64,000 bases of DNA. It comes from Actinokineospora auranticolor (GTDB lineage Bacteria > Actinomycetota > Actinomycetes > Mycobacteriales > Pseudonocardiaceae). The stretch is from positions 26,780 through 90,779 of the forward strand of contig NZ_PTIX01000029.1 in NCBI RefSeq assembly GCF_002934265.1. Direction: 5' to 3'. The position numbers were made by a program, and so were the translations under genes. This document shows positions 15,515 through 24,851 of the stretch, piece by piece. The notes beneath the pieces were generated by a model. The model was not told the DNA's origin. It saw only the letters and a program-made list of their open reading frames with translations, and did no database searches. Every line of letters starts with the position of its first letter. Position 1 is the first letter of the stretch.

Positions 15515-17932
15515 CTATCGCTTGCGTCGCGGTTTGTGTGTCTTCTTTGGCGGTGGGGGTGCGCTTACGAACGCGCCGGGACTTCTGAGTGAAAGTCTGG
15601 CGCAGAGGATATCTAGCGAGGTGTCATGCGCTGGAGTTCGATTGTCATACCAGGTGTCAATGAGCTCTCCCCGGTCGTCGTAGAGTAGCCCGAATCCTCG
15701 GTCGAGTTGCATTTGGTGTTTCTTGGCGGCCGTGTAGTCCCTCAGACGTTGCCGCGATGGCCCCAGTGGGGCCGTGGTGGGCGTGGTTATCCATATGATG
15801 AGTGCGCTGTCGCGCTGGTGTGTGCCTACTGGCATGGCGATGCTGTGCGGGAGCCCGTCGGACCGAGTTTGCTTGGCCAGGCGGGGTCCGTTGACCGCGC
15901 AGCGGCGCTGTCCGGCGTCGTCGAAGCTCAGGAGGGTGGCGGTCATGGCGAGCCAGCCGGGTTCGCGTCGGGCGGTCAGGTCGTCGATGAGCTGTAGAAG
16001 CGCTGGGTTCGCCTTCATGCGTGGTTTGTCCGCAGGTGTGGTGCGAAGGCCGAGTTGGTGGAAGTACCAGGCGTCAAGGGGGTCGGTGCGGCTGATGATC
16101 AGTTCAAGGTGCTGCTCGCGGTATCGACGTCGGTTCTTGGTGCGAGGGGCGCCGAGCTGGGGTAGCGCCTGGTGGGTGCTGTCCGGGTCCGGCTCGACAT
16201 AGAGTTGGGCAGCGTAGAAGTGCAGGAAGAAGTCGAGTTCGTCGGAGGCGTGGAAGCGGCGTGTGGTGTCGGGTTCGGTGCGGCGCCTCAGGTAGAGCAG
16301 CAGTTCGGCGGGGCGGTCGACGAGTTCACTGATGACCCGCAGGTCGTGCAGGGAGACCGTCCACGGTAGCGCGTCGGTGGTCAGCAGTCCGCTTCTCACC
16401 AGCTCGCTGGTGATGGTGGCGATGCTGGACAAGTCCTCCAGGCTCACCGCGATCGAGTGGATCTCGCGTACGGGTTCAAGGTCCAGCCAGGTGCCGTCTC
16501 TGAGGCGCAGTCCGCGGTCCTGGATGATTCGTTGGCGGAGGCGGTCGGCTTGCTCGGCGGCGTCGGTGACGATGCGACGCAGATCCTGGCGTAGCCGGAG
16601 CGGGTCGCCGGTGCGGGAGCGTGCGCGTAGCGCTACGGCTTTGGCTTCGATGATGATCGCGATGTCATCGACCAGAAGCAGCCCGTCGCCTTCGGCCAAC
16701 TTGGTGTAGGAGCTGGGGATGGTCTCGGAGTCGTTGGCAGGGACGAAATACTCGAAACCGAGATGCTGCACCTGACCGGGAAGATGTCTGGCCACAAGGC
16801 GAGCGGCCTCCGTTTCGAGGTACACGCCCCGGTGCTTGCTGTAGATGTCCCAGGCGCCACCATCCACGCGCAGGGCATCCTCGACGCGCTCGCGTACCGC
16901 CGGAATTAGCAGCGCATGATGTACGACCATGTACTCACCGTCGTCAGCGGCGAGGATCGGGCGAGTCCGGAACGGCGAGCTACCCGCCAGAAACTCCAGC
17001 ACGGCGTCGGCCGCTGATCGGGCGCGCATCGGTGTCGAGAACAGGTCAAGCACGGCTGACACTGTTTCGCCATCCACGCCGGCCGCAGTCGCGGTTCTCT
17101 CAGCGGTACGTCCTCTGCCGGTGTCGAGAACGTGCTCTAGCAGCGCTCTGATCCCATCAACGTCTGCCAGGTCCGACACATCATCGTGTGTGTTACTGAC
17201 GAACTCGGCTAGTAGGTCGAAATCGCCAGTTTGATCGCTGATGGCCGTCTGCTGGAAGGAGGTGAGCACTTGACGAATCTGTGAGACGGTGCACCCCAGC
17301 ACTGAGCGACACGCCTCTTCCATGGAGGGGTCGTCGAAGAGTGCGGTGAGCGTGTCCTCCACCATGTGGGGATAGGAGGTGTTACGCACCGCTGCCTCGC
17401 GTAGGCGTGTGCCAAAGCTGACGCGGTGCATCGGGTCGTCGCGATCGACACCGAACATGGTCAACACTTGGCCTGCGTCCATCAGCTCCTGAAGATGGCT
17501 CTGTAGCGCACGGAGGACCACACCGGGATTGGGCTCGACGTGGCCCGTTGGGGAGTCGCCTGTTCGGGTACCTCGGGCCGCGAGGATCACCGCGAGCAAC
17601 TCGGTCGTCGCGACGGTGGCCCCATGGTCACTCTCGCAATAGGTCTCTGGATCAACCAGTGTCAGCTGCGTCTTGACCGTGCCCAGCACGTCGAACGCAT
17701 CAACGTGCGCAAGAACGGCGAGGACCTCATCCACCGCCTCGCTGACGCGCTGCCGGGCCAGTGCGATCACCACCGCGGGATCTCCGGCGAGTGTGAGGTA
17801 AGGCTCGAGCCGCATCGCGCCACCGAGAAGTCCGGAGACAGTGGAGGACAGGTCTGCGACCCCATCAGCCCCCCTGGCCGCGCGCTCCCGCTTCCTGCGC
17901 TTGGCGGTCCGCTTGCGCTGCTGCTTGGACAT
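15515..17932 (-). CDS. Large unassigned protein with a PD-(D/E)XK-like motif
   Basis: The start is placed at ATG 17932 (MSKQQRKRTAKRRKRERAA), a strongly basic N-terminus; a longer frame to 18247 has no coding character. The 805-residue protein has a helical N-terminal half and, around residues 410-428, AEGDGLLLVDDIAIIIEAKA: a buried Asp strand followed by E-A-K, the signature of PD-(D/E)XK/NERD-type nucleases. The following helix (LRRIVTDAAEQADRLRQRI) fits that fold. The C-terminus is again basic (KKTHKPRRKR). Position between a sensor/nuclease pair and att relics suggests a defence role, but none is established. Confidence 0.65.
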   Translation of the reverse strand: MSKQQRKRTAKRRKRERAARGADGVADLSSTVSGLLGGAMRLEPYLTLAGDPAVVIALARQRVSEAVDEVLAVLAHVDAFDVLGTVKTQLTLVDPETYCESDHGATVATTELLAVILAARGTRTGDSPTGHVEPNPGVVLRALQSHLQELMDAGQVLTMFGVDRDDPMHRVSFGTRLREAAVRNTSYPHMVEDTLTALFDDPSMEEACRSVLGCTVSQIRQVLTSFQQTAISDQTGDFDLLAEFVSNTHDDVSDLADVDGIRALLEHVLDTGRGRTAERTATAAGVDGETVSAVLDLFSTPMRARSAADAVLEFLAGSSPFRTRPILAADDGEYMVVHHALLIPAVRERVEDALRVDGGAWDIYSKHRGVYLETEAARLVARHLPGQVQHLGFEYFVPANDSETIPSSYTKLAEGDGLLLVDDIAIIIEAKAVALRARSRTGDPLRLRQDLRRIVTDAAEQADRLRQRIIQDRGLRLRDGTWLDLEPVREIHSIAVSLEDLSSIATITSELVRSGLLTTDALPWTVSLHDLRVISELVDRPAELLLYLRRRTEPDTTRRFHASDELDFFLHFYAAQLYVEPDPDSTHQALPQLGAPRTKNRRRYREQHLELIISRTDPLDAWYFHQLGLRTTPADKPRMKANPALLQLIDDLTARREPGWLAMTATLLSFDDAGQRRCAVNGPRLAKQTRSDGLPHSIAMPVGTHQRDSALIIWITTPTTAPLGPSRQRLRDYTAAKKHQMQLDRGFGLLYDDRGELIDTWYDNRTPAHDTSLDILCARLSLRSPGAFVSAPPPPKKTHKPRRKR

Positions 17933-18130
17933 GACGCGCACCGTACATCCAGCTACCGATGGAAACGCGCCGCCACCGGCGCTTCGGTTCGCGTGCCCGC
18001 ACCACGTGGCGATGACACAGGTCACTGACCGGCACCGATCTATGGGCTGATCTGGGGTCCAATCTAGACTCGATGGCTCTGACCTGCGGGGTGGGCTGCT
18101 GGGGAGACCCTGGTGTGATCGGAAGGGGTA

Positions 18131-18316
18131 GTGAATGGGCGTCGGTGGTTTCTGCGGCTGGTGGAGGGACACCGCTGGGTCGTCGAACGCACCCTGGCCT
18201 GGCTCACCAACGGCTACCGCCGACTCACCACCCGCCGGGAACGCCACGCCCGCAACTACCTCGCCTTCACCACCCTCGCCGCCGCACTCACCTGCTTCAA
18301 GAAACTCCCCACATGA
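18131..18316 (+). pseudogene. 3' fragment of an IS5-family transposase gene
   Basis: The frame encodes GHRWVVERTLAWLTNGYRRL, then RRERHARNYLAFTTLAAAL and a short end (KKLPT). This is the C-terminal DDE end of IS5-family transposases, including the Glu of R-W-V-V-E-R. Everything upstream of about 18140 is missing and no inverted repeat could be identified, so it is a relic. It abuts repeat relic C, whose left part it appears to have replaced. Confidence 0.75.
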
Positions 18317-18329
18317 GACACACTCTCAG

Positions 18330-18440
18330 GCAGGTCAACGCGTGTGCATTTGGAAATGCTCGGTGCAGTTCGGGGCAGTTCAATGAGCATTTGCTCCCGC
18401 TTGCTTCCCGTTTGCTCTCCGTCGCAGGCGGTGGTGCGCT
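18330..18440. repeat. Relic C of the att-like repeat
   Basis: After the IS5 fragment the sequence resumes similarity to copies A and B: CAGGTCAACGCG, then a degenerate spacer and again three TTGCTCCC-like units (18388-18420). On the minus strand these read like the GEQTGSK tail. The tRNA-derived part and the 22-base block are lost, and no copy of the 11002-11655 gene follows. Confidence 0.5.
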
Positions 18441-18605
18441 TGTCGGCGTGTGCCTTGGGGGCGAACTCGTCAGAGATTGGCCGAGCAGGTAGCGTCGGAG
18501 AGTTGGCGAGCGAGGTGTGCGCAGCTTCCGGTCGGCTCGCGGTGGTCGGTAGTGGGTGAGGGGATGGTGTACTTGCCCGGGACAGACGCGGATCGATTGA
18601 TGTTG

Positions 18606-21600
18606 TCAGGTGTTGCAGAGTACTTCGAAGTCGCCGCCGGTTGCGGTGCGGACGTAGACGTCTGTGCCTGCGAGCAGCATGAGTTGGTCGTCGCTGGCTG
18701 CTGCGGCTTGTAGTCCGGGTTGGGCGATGATGGTGCGAAACTGGACGCGTAGTTGCGGTGCGATGGTCATAATGTTGAACAGAGCGTTTATGTCTCCAAC
18801 GAGATAGGGAGACACCTGGGTCCGAGCGTGGTAGCGCTGTGCTCGTTTGTCGAGGTGCCGAAGCAGGGGGTATGCGCCGTTGCGGCTCCACTTGGCACCG
18901 CGGACTGCCTGACCGCACACCTCGTAGAGGTCCTCAACCCGTACTCCCGGCTTTGCTTGGGTGAACTTGCAGTGGACCAGGGTGATGTGGAGCGTGGAGT
19001 CGATGACCTTGAGACCGACGAGGTCGGCTGCCTCGTAGGAGCCGTCGTCGTCGAGGAGGACGTCGTAGTCCGCTGTGTCCATGAGGTGTGCCGCTACGTG
19101 GGCCTGGATGGAGTCTGGTCGTCGCTCGGGTCCTTGGGATTCCGCTCGGAGGTCAATGCCGGTCCAGTCGAGTGGTGTCAGCTTCTCGATAGGGAATGGC
19201 GGGTCGTTGCGGGGTTTGAGGAGGCGGTCCTGTGGGGTGATCATGCGGTTGCCCTCGAGGAAGAGGGTGAGCTTGTGCTCGGGATTGTTGACCCACTGCT
19301 GCAGAGTCAGGGTCGAGCGGGTCGTGCTCGCGGTCGCATCGCGGCCAAGGGGGGTGTACCGCAGTCCGGTGTCGGTGAAGTCCGCGCGGTAGGGCACGCG
19401 CCATGACCCGGTGACGAAGGAGATCATGAACGGCCCTGTGGGCGAGTAGTCGTCAACCTCGATTCCGACCTCGGTGAGCGCGAACGACTTGCCGTCAACC
19501 TCCAAGTGCACCCCAGTGCCGGTGCCCGCGTAGTACTCCCACGGCCACTCCGCGCCGATAAGGACGAACTCGGGGCGGGCGGTCAGGTCTTCCGGGATGA
19601 TGAAGCCTGCGAAGATCCCTTCGAGATCGATGGTGCCGTCCAGCAACCTCGTTCCTTGCCGGTCGCACCAGTCTCGCCAGGTGCGCAAGTCCGGGGCTGT
19701 GGACATCGACCAGAAGCGTCCGGAGAGGGCTGCGCTGATGGTGATGTGTTGGCCCGCGTCGAAGCCGGAGGTCGCGATGTGCGTCTGGCTTTGCCCTTCC
19801 GTCTCTGCGGTGGTGAGCGCTTTGAGGACGTCGCTGCCGACGTGCATGGAGAAGCGGTTGAAGTGGTTGCGGGAGTCGAGGAGGCCCACGTTGGTGGGGA
19901 TGAGCCGGTCCACTCGGCCGAGTACCCGGAAGGTCGCCGCTCCCTTGATGCCGCGTGTTCCAGGTCCGAGTACGGCGTTGGCCAGGTCGGCGTAGTCGCC
20001 GCCGTTGGCGGAGCCGTGGATGAAGAGGAGCTGCTGGCCCTTGTCGAAGTACATGACGATCAGCTCGTAGTCGACGACCTGCAGCGCTCGCTGGTCGACC
20101 CACTTGAGGTGACGGTGGTGTTCGATCACGAACCAAGCGACCTGCCCATCGTGTCCAACGGCCACCACGTCGTCGAGGATCCGGGCGCCGTAGACACCGC
20201 GGGCACGTTCCGGTTCCCACGCGGGAACGACGGAGCGGTAGGCGACGGCGCTCATCGTGGGCCGTAGGGATGCCGTCGAGACCTCGTCCGGTCCGTCGGA
20301 GAAGGAGGCGTCGAACGCCTTGGTGTCCTCCGTGGCTTGGGCGACACGCTCGGTGATGTCGTGCAACAGCAAGTTCCAGTCCGCGTCTTCGCGGAGCAAG
20401 TCGCGCAAGGGAGATAGCGCCGCCGCAGGGTCTCTGGCCACGAACGCGCTCGCTGTTCCGATGGTCGACGTCTCCGAGCGTGAACGGGTGAACCGCCCGA
20501 TGAGCTGGATCATCGGCCCCAAGCTCTTCCTCACATCGTGCAGAGCGGCGACCTTCAAGGCGGGAAGATCGAATCCCTCGCCCAGCATGTCGACGCACAC
20601 GATGATGCGGCAGCTGCGGTCGTCGAGTCCCTTGAAGACCGCCTTGCGCGCCGGTGTCGACAGCTTGTCGTAAAGGACTGCCGGACCCAGGTCCGGCGCC
20701 TCCTGCTCGTAGAGGGCCAGCAGCTCCTTGGCGCGTTTGATCGACTCTCCTCTGGCCATCAAGATGTGGTCGAATCCCGCCGCCAGGTCGGACCGCAGCC
20801 GCGCCACGGCCTGTTGGGCGATCGCCAGGTCCGTCCCCTCCATACCGAACACAGCCTTATAGTCGATCGAGGTGAAGTAGTTCTCCTTCTGCGCCTCTCG
20901 CAGCGGAAACCGAAAGATCAAACGACCCGGAAGAGGCTTCCCGTCCTCCCGGAACGGCGTCGCCGTGAACAGCAAGACCTTACGGTCGGCGAACGCGTCG
21001 ATGACGCTGATCCACTTCGACGCGGGCGCGTGGTGCGCCTCGTCCACCATCAAGTGCGAGAAGGCGCCGAGGAGGTCAGCCCGAGCCTCCTCGCCGCAGG
21101 CAGCCACGGCGTAAGGAGTCGCGACCACAACGTTGCACGCCTCGGCGAAGCGGCGGACCTCCGCCGGGTCGGAGATGCCGTGCTCGAGCCTACCTACCAC
21201 AGGGCGCTGGGCTCCGGGAGCAACGATCTGGTACCTATGCAAAACGCCGAGGCTCTCGAACTTGCCTGCGATCTGATCCCGCAACGCTATGGTCGGAACC
21301 AGTACGAGGACGCGCTGAGGTCTCGCCGCCACCAGCAATGCGAGCATGGTCTCGGTCTTGCCCGTCCCGGTCGGCATGACCACGACCCCCGGATCGCCGA
21401 CCCCGGACGCCCAATGCCCCAGCACCGAGTGCAACGCGCCGATCTGGGGGCGCCGGAGGCTGTTCTCCTCGGTGTGATCCCGAAAGCCGAGAGCCCCCGC
21501 GTACGACTTCGTGACCTCGTCGGGTTCCCATCGACGTTTGCTGCCAGACCACTGAACCCTGGATCCGCTCGGCGAGACCAGCGGCACGACGGCAGTCAAG

Positions 21601-21782
21601 GGAGCCGAGAGGTCGGATTGCGCAGTCCGGTGCGCTGGCCATCGCCCAGACGAGTTGGCGACCCACAACTCCTCCTCATCCTTGCTTACCTCGAGCGTCC
21701 CAGCGGGTACGAGAAGCTGCCGGACATCGTTCCCCACGACCCGCTCGACATCCGCCCATACGTGGGACGTCTTCACCTTCAC
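18606..21782 (-). CDS. SF2 DEAH-box helicase with a C-terminal PD-(D/E)XK-like domain
   Basis: The 1058-residue protein has all main SF2 motifs: Walker A MPTGTGKTETM (about residue 137), DEAH in MVDEAHHAP (about 245), FTATPF, and motif VI QLIGRFTRSR (about 427). A middle region of some 400 residues is unassigned. Near residues 905-945 YDVLLDDDGSYEAADLVGL is followed by LHITLVHCKFT, a nuclease-fold hairpin in which the usual E-x-K reads H-C-K. The architecture resembles helicase-nuclease restriction or defence proteins. GTG 21782 is chosen because GGGAGG precedes it closely; GTG 21776 and 21803 are alternatives. It is divergent from the RusA-like gene. Confidence 0.8.
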   Translation of the reverse strand: MKVKTSHVWADVERVVGNDVRQLLVPAGTLEVSKDEEELWVANSSGRWPAHRTAQSDLSAPLTAVVPLVSPSGSRVQWSGSKRRWEPDEVTKSYAGALGFRDHTEENSLRRPQIGALHSVLGHWASGVGDPGVVVMPTGTGKTETMLALLVAARPQRVLVLVPTIALRDQIAGKFESLGVLHRYQIVAPGAQRPVVGRLEHGISDPAEVRRFAEACNVVVATPYAVAACGEEARADLLGAFSHLMVDEAHHAPASKWISVIDAFADRKVLLFTATPFREDGKPLPGRLIFRFPLREAQKENYFTSIDYKAVFGMEGTDLAIAQQAVARLRSDLAAGFDHILMARGESIKRAKELLALYEQEAPDLGPAVLYDKLSTPARKAVFKGLDDRSCRIIVCVDMLGEGFDLPALKVAALHDVRKSLGPMIQLIGRFTRSRSETSTIGTASAFVARDPAAALSPLRDLLREDADWNLLLHDITERVAQATEDTKAFDASFSDGPDEVSTASLRPTMSAVAYRSVVPAWEPERARGVYGARILDDVVAVGHDGQVAWFVIEHHRHLKWVDQRALQVVDYELIVMYFDKGQQLLFIHGSANGGDYADLANAVLGPGTRGIKGAATFRVLGRVDRLIPTNVGLLDSRNHFNRFSMHVGSDVLKALTTAETEGQSQTHIATSGFDAGQHITISAALSGRFWSMSTAPDLRTWRDWCDRQGTRLLDGTIDLEGIFAGFIIPEDLTARPEFVLIGAEWPWEYYAGTGTGVHLEVDGKSFALTEVGIEVDDYSPTGPFMISFVTGSWRVPYRADFTDTGLRYTPLGRDATASTTRSTLTLQQWVNNPEHKLTLFLEGNRMITPQDRLLKPRNDPPFPIEKLTPLDWTGIDLRAESQGPERRPDSIQAHVAAHLMDTADYDVLLDDDGSYEAADLVGLKVIDSTLHITLVHCKFTQAKPGVRVEDLYEVCGQAVRGAKWSRNGAYPLLRHLDKRAQRYHARTQVSPYLVGDINALFNIMTIAPQLRVQFRTIIAQPGLQAAAASDDQLMLLAGTDVYVRTATGGDFEVLCNT

Positions 21783-22046
21783 GCGACCTCCCGTCCGGCC
21801 CACGGTCGACTTGCTGTCCTGCAGTGCGCATCAGAATGACACCTGACCAGCCAGAACAAGGCTATGTGTCACGCGCACTCCGGCGTGTCGCAAAGCGAGC
21901 CAGCCTCACGATCGCGTTCGTCGGTCGCAGATCCACCGTGAACTCGGTGACCTGAAGTCAGTCTTCAACTGGTCATGGGCGCATGTCACGGTGACCCGGC
22001 GTCGGCGGAGACACTGTCGGAGTGACGGCTGAGGAATCGAGGCTCG

Positions 22047-23270
22047 GTGAGTGATGACTTCTGGAGCGAGCCAGAGGGCGTGCGGATCCAATGGCGACGG
22101 GGGTGGCTGCGCGCACGTCGACTTCGAATCGATGGAGAACCTGAGCAGAAGGGACGTCGAGGCGCAACTCATCGAATCACACGCGCCCAGATCGCGCTGC
22201 TGGACCAGATGACCACATTCCGACAGTTCCCGTTGACCGGTCCCGTCGCACTCGATGTGTGCTTCGTTTCCGGCAGGTCCCAGCCACCGGGGGTGCACCG
22301 GCTTGCCAAGCACCTTCTCGACGTGCTCGGCGCGTTGCGGACCCGCGGCCACACATGTGGCCGCCACCACGCCCTCTACCGCGACGACCGCCAAGTGAAA
22401 CTACTGCACGTTCATCTCTCATCGCGCCATCCAGCCGCTGACGCCTCGGCCTCGCCATGCACGCACGTCACGGCGCGGCCCCTGCGTGATGTGGTGGACG
22501 ATCTCAGGCGGTTCTCCTCCGTCCACGACGACGCACGCTGCGATGACGACTCCCCTGACTGTCCGGTCCACAGCCCGCCGATTCCTGAGCCCGAGACCCA
22601 CCCTGCCTTCGACCCATGCCACGCCGAGTCGCCTGAGCAAGCCGAACGCCGGCGCGAACTCAACGACTGGCTCGCGAGCTACAACCGCGGCTGCCTGCAA
22701 CAGGCTCTGCTGGCCCGGTCCGATGCGCGGCTCACCCTCATGTTCACCCAGTGGCCTCACTGGATCTCCGGCGCGCGTCCACCAGGCCGCCCGCTCGCCG
22801 ACGATCCGCGCCTGCTTGCGATCCACGAGCAGCTTGACCGCAGCCGCGAACGCAGTCGAATGATGCTGCTGTCCGAACCGTTCACCTTCACGCTGCCTGT
22901 GCTGCCCCAGACCCGTGGTGACGGCGTGAACTTCGGAAGGGCAATCGGTCAGGCCGTCGATGAACTGACAGCCAGGTATCCCATCCTGACCTCCATGCAA
23001 ACACCCGTGAAGGTCATCCTCCTCGTCGTCCCGCCATCCCAGGGCAAGGACCTCGACAACGTCGCGCTCGCTGTCATGCCCGCAGTGCGCCAGGCCGTGG
23101 CCCCTGGGGAGATCTCCTCGTACGAGGTCATCGAACTCGCCAGAACTCCTGGCGATCCACCGGAAGGACTGCTACGTCTCGCCTTCGGCGACGGGCTCAA
23201 TCCACAAAGCACCTGGGAACGCGCGACCGATTACATCGAGGAGCACATGGATAGCGACGACCACTGGTAG
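22047..23270 (+). CDS. Protein with two RusA-like halves
   Basis: The 407-residue protein seems to hold two copies of the RusA resolvase fold. The first (residues 65-126) has VALDVCFVSGRS, LAKHLLDVLGAL and LYRDDRQVKLLHVHL: the DDxxV end of a RusA active site is present (D113, D114) but the D-x-D-N motif is not. The second (about residues 290-380) has FTFTLPVLPQTRGD, VKVILLVVPP and GKDLDNVALAVMPAV: the D-x-D-N motif is present (D335, D337) but DDxxV is not. RusA is a dimeric Holliday-junction nuclease. The linker is charged and helical. The gene is divergent from the helicase, about 260 bases apart, suggesting joint action. Confidence 0.6.
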   Translation: MSDDFWSEPEGVRIQWRRGWLRARRLRIDGEPEQKGRRGATHRITRAQIALLDQMTTFRQFPLTGPVALDVCFVSGRSQPPGVHRLAKHLLDVLGALRTRGHTCGRHHALYRDDRQVKLLHVHLSSRHPAADASASPCTHVTARPLRDVVDDLRRFSSVHDDARCDDDSPDCPVHSPPIPEPETHPAFDPCHAESPEQAERRRELNDWLASYNRGCLQQALLARSDARLTLMFTQWPHWISGARPPGRPLADDPRLLAIHEQLDRSRERSRMMLLSEPFTFTLPVLPQTRGDGVNFGRAIGQAVDELTARYPILTSMQTPVKVILLVVPPSQGKDLDNVALAVMPAVRQAVAPGEISSYEVIELARTPGDPPEGLLRLAFGDGLNPQSTWERATDYIEEHMDSDDHW

Positions 23271-23787
23271 CCGTCATTTCGACCGTATGTCAAGGTCTGG
23301 AGTGATCGGACCTCGGCAGCCATGGGCGTTCCTCGACCGTCAAGGTCGGCACTCGGGACCTCCCGGCGGCCCCACATGCCCTCGCGCATGAGATCGGGTC
23401 GGTGGCCGAGCCTGTCAGAACATGTCGATTAACCGAGCAAGAAGGCCGTCGTCTGCTGAACAACATGCGTCGGGGCAAGCAGGGCGCGATCCGGGTGGGC
23501 GGACGATGATCGTTCTGGCTCCGTCGTCCGGCCGGCCGCATCTGCTGCTACGAGAGTGGATGTTGAGGCAGACGCCAGCGCCGAGGAAGTCCTGGGCTTG
23601 GACGTGGGAGAGCCGGACCTGCGCAACCGGCGCTCCATGGTGTGGCAAGGATACCCAGCTGCCACTACTTCGCGCAGCTCCTGTTCGTTGAGGCCGACCT
23701 GTGAGCTGGACGACGTTCCTGCAAGTACTGGTAGTGGCGCGGGTCAGGTTACGTCAGGTGGGGATTGTCGTATGGTTGCGGCAAGCT
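23271..23787. other. Gene-free stretch
   Basis: Several frames are open on both strands here, but none shows a family, a convincing start or the codon pattern of its neighbours. The stretch contains the upstream region of the HNH gene. It may be degenerate DNA. Confidence 0.4.
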
Positions 23788-24507
23788 GTGGCGGTGACTC
23801 CACCCAAGGTTCCCCCAGCTGGAGCTGGCACTCGACAGAAGATCCAGGCTGCGATCGAGGCTGCGCTATGGACGCTGAGCAACGGACGCTGCTACGAGCC
23901 TCACTGCACTGCACCTGTCGTGGTGGAAACCCGCCCCGGGGTTTATCGCAAGAACGTCCAGATCTCGCATATCTATGGTGTCAAGCCCGACGCCCCGCGT
24001 CATGTTAAAACCATGTCGCCAGAGGAACGTGACTCCTTTAAGAATCTTCTGCTGTTGTGCACACCGCATCACGCGGATGTCGATGACAAGAAGACAGGAG
24101 CTACCGACTTTCCCCCAGATTTGCTTAAAGAGTGGAAGATCAAGCGAGAGGGTGTCGCCGGGCCTCCGCTGGCTAAGCTCCGCATCGACGACGCAGAGAA
24201 GTTGCTGGATGTACTGACCCGCATGTTCTCTCCGCCTCTGGACCGCCTGGAAGCCATCACAGATCGTTTGGAGCGCACCGGCGAGGTTACCGAACGCACC
24301 GTCGACGAGCTTAGGGATGTGCTCCGTACTTTGGGTGCGAACCAGGGTGTGGATCATCAGTCGATAAGACGACTCGCGCTCGCGGCCGAGATGCTTGAAC
24401 ATCAAAACATAAACCGAGCGGCTACTCTACTTGCGGCCAGCGTAGAAGCGCTTCCCGGATTGATTAGTGACCTCGATAAGGCGACGAGAAGGCTGCCTGA
24501 GTATTGA
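23788..24507 (+). CDS. HNH endonuclease-like protein
   Basis: Residues 20-110 contain a divergent HNH/beta-beta-alpha metal nuclease: NGRCYEPHC, then VQISHIYGVKPDAPRH, then NLLLLCTPHHADVDD. The H-I-Y and the C-x-x-H-H residues fit the metal site of HNH_5-type proteins. The C-terminal half is helical, with an amphipathic region (LDRLEAITDRLERTGEVTE) that may mediate oligomers. The start is placed at GTG 23788 (GTG 23794 is equally good); the upstream frame has a hydrophobic, non-family N-terminus and no ribosome binding site. HNH proteins of this size occur in restriction and anti-phage loci. Confidence 0.7.
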   Translation: MAVTPPKVPPAGAGTRQKIQAAIEAALWTLSNGRCYEPHCTAPVVVETRPGVYRKNVQISHIYGVKPDAPRHVKTMSPEERDSFKNLLLLCTPHHADVDDKKTGATDFPPDLLKEWKIKREGVAGPPLAKLRIDDAEKLLDVLTRMFSPPLDRLEAITDRLERTGEVTERTVDELRDVLRTLGANQGVDHQSIRRLALAAEMLEHQNINRAATLLAASVEALPGLISDLDKATRRLPEY

Positions 24508-24584
24508 CCGGTGCGGACCTCGCTCCATGCCACACCGGAGACGTCCGCACAAGCGAAGTGTTGTGAGGGGACGTGGGCGAGGCG

Positions 24585-24851
24585 ATGAAGTGTCAGATTG
24601 CAGCCCCAGCTCAGACGGAACTGTCCTTCGTCAACGTCCCCTTCGACGCCCTGACGGTCCTCGACCAAGTCAGAAACTGCTTGATCTCCTTGGGCCCGGC
24701 GTTCGATGAGCGCAATTACGGCTGCCGTAGCTTCCGCGACTTCCTGGGGTGCCTGGCGCACCGGGTGGCCGCAGTGGGCTCCTGGGGTGGAGACGTCACG
24801 CTGGCGCTTACCGACGGCGCCCTTCCTGGTCCTGCGGACGGAGGGCGGTGA
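24585..24851 (+). pseudogene. Fragment of a LOTUS/OST-HTH domain protein
   Basis: The 88-residue frame contains VLDQVRNCLISLGPAFDERN, then YGCRSFRDFLGCLAHRV and VTLALTDGALP. The pattern LGPAFDERNYGxRSFRDFL is that of LOTUS/OST-HTH RNA-binding domains, which usually follow a NYN ribonuclease domain. No NYN part precedes it, so it is probably the remaining C-terminus of such a protein. It overlaps the convergent gene at 24808-25134. Confidence 0.5.

Noticed and set aside
23290..23700. Possible transposase remnant on either strand
   Set aside because: No catalytic motif or terminal repeat could be recognised.
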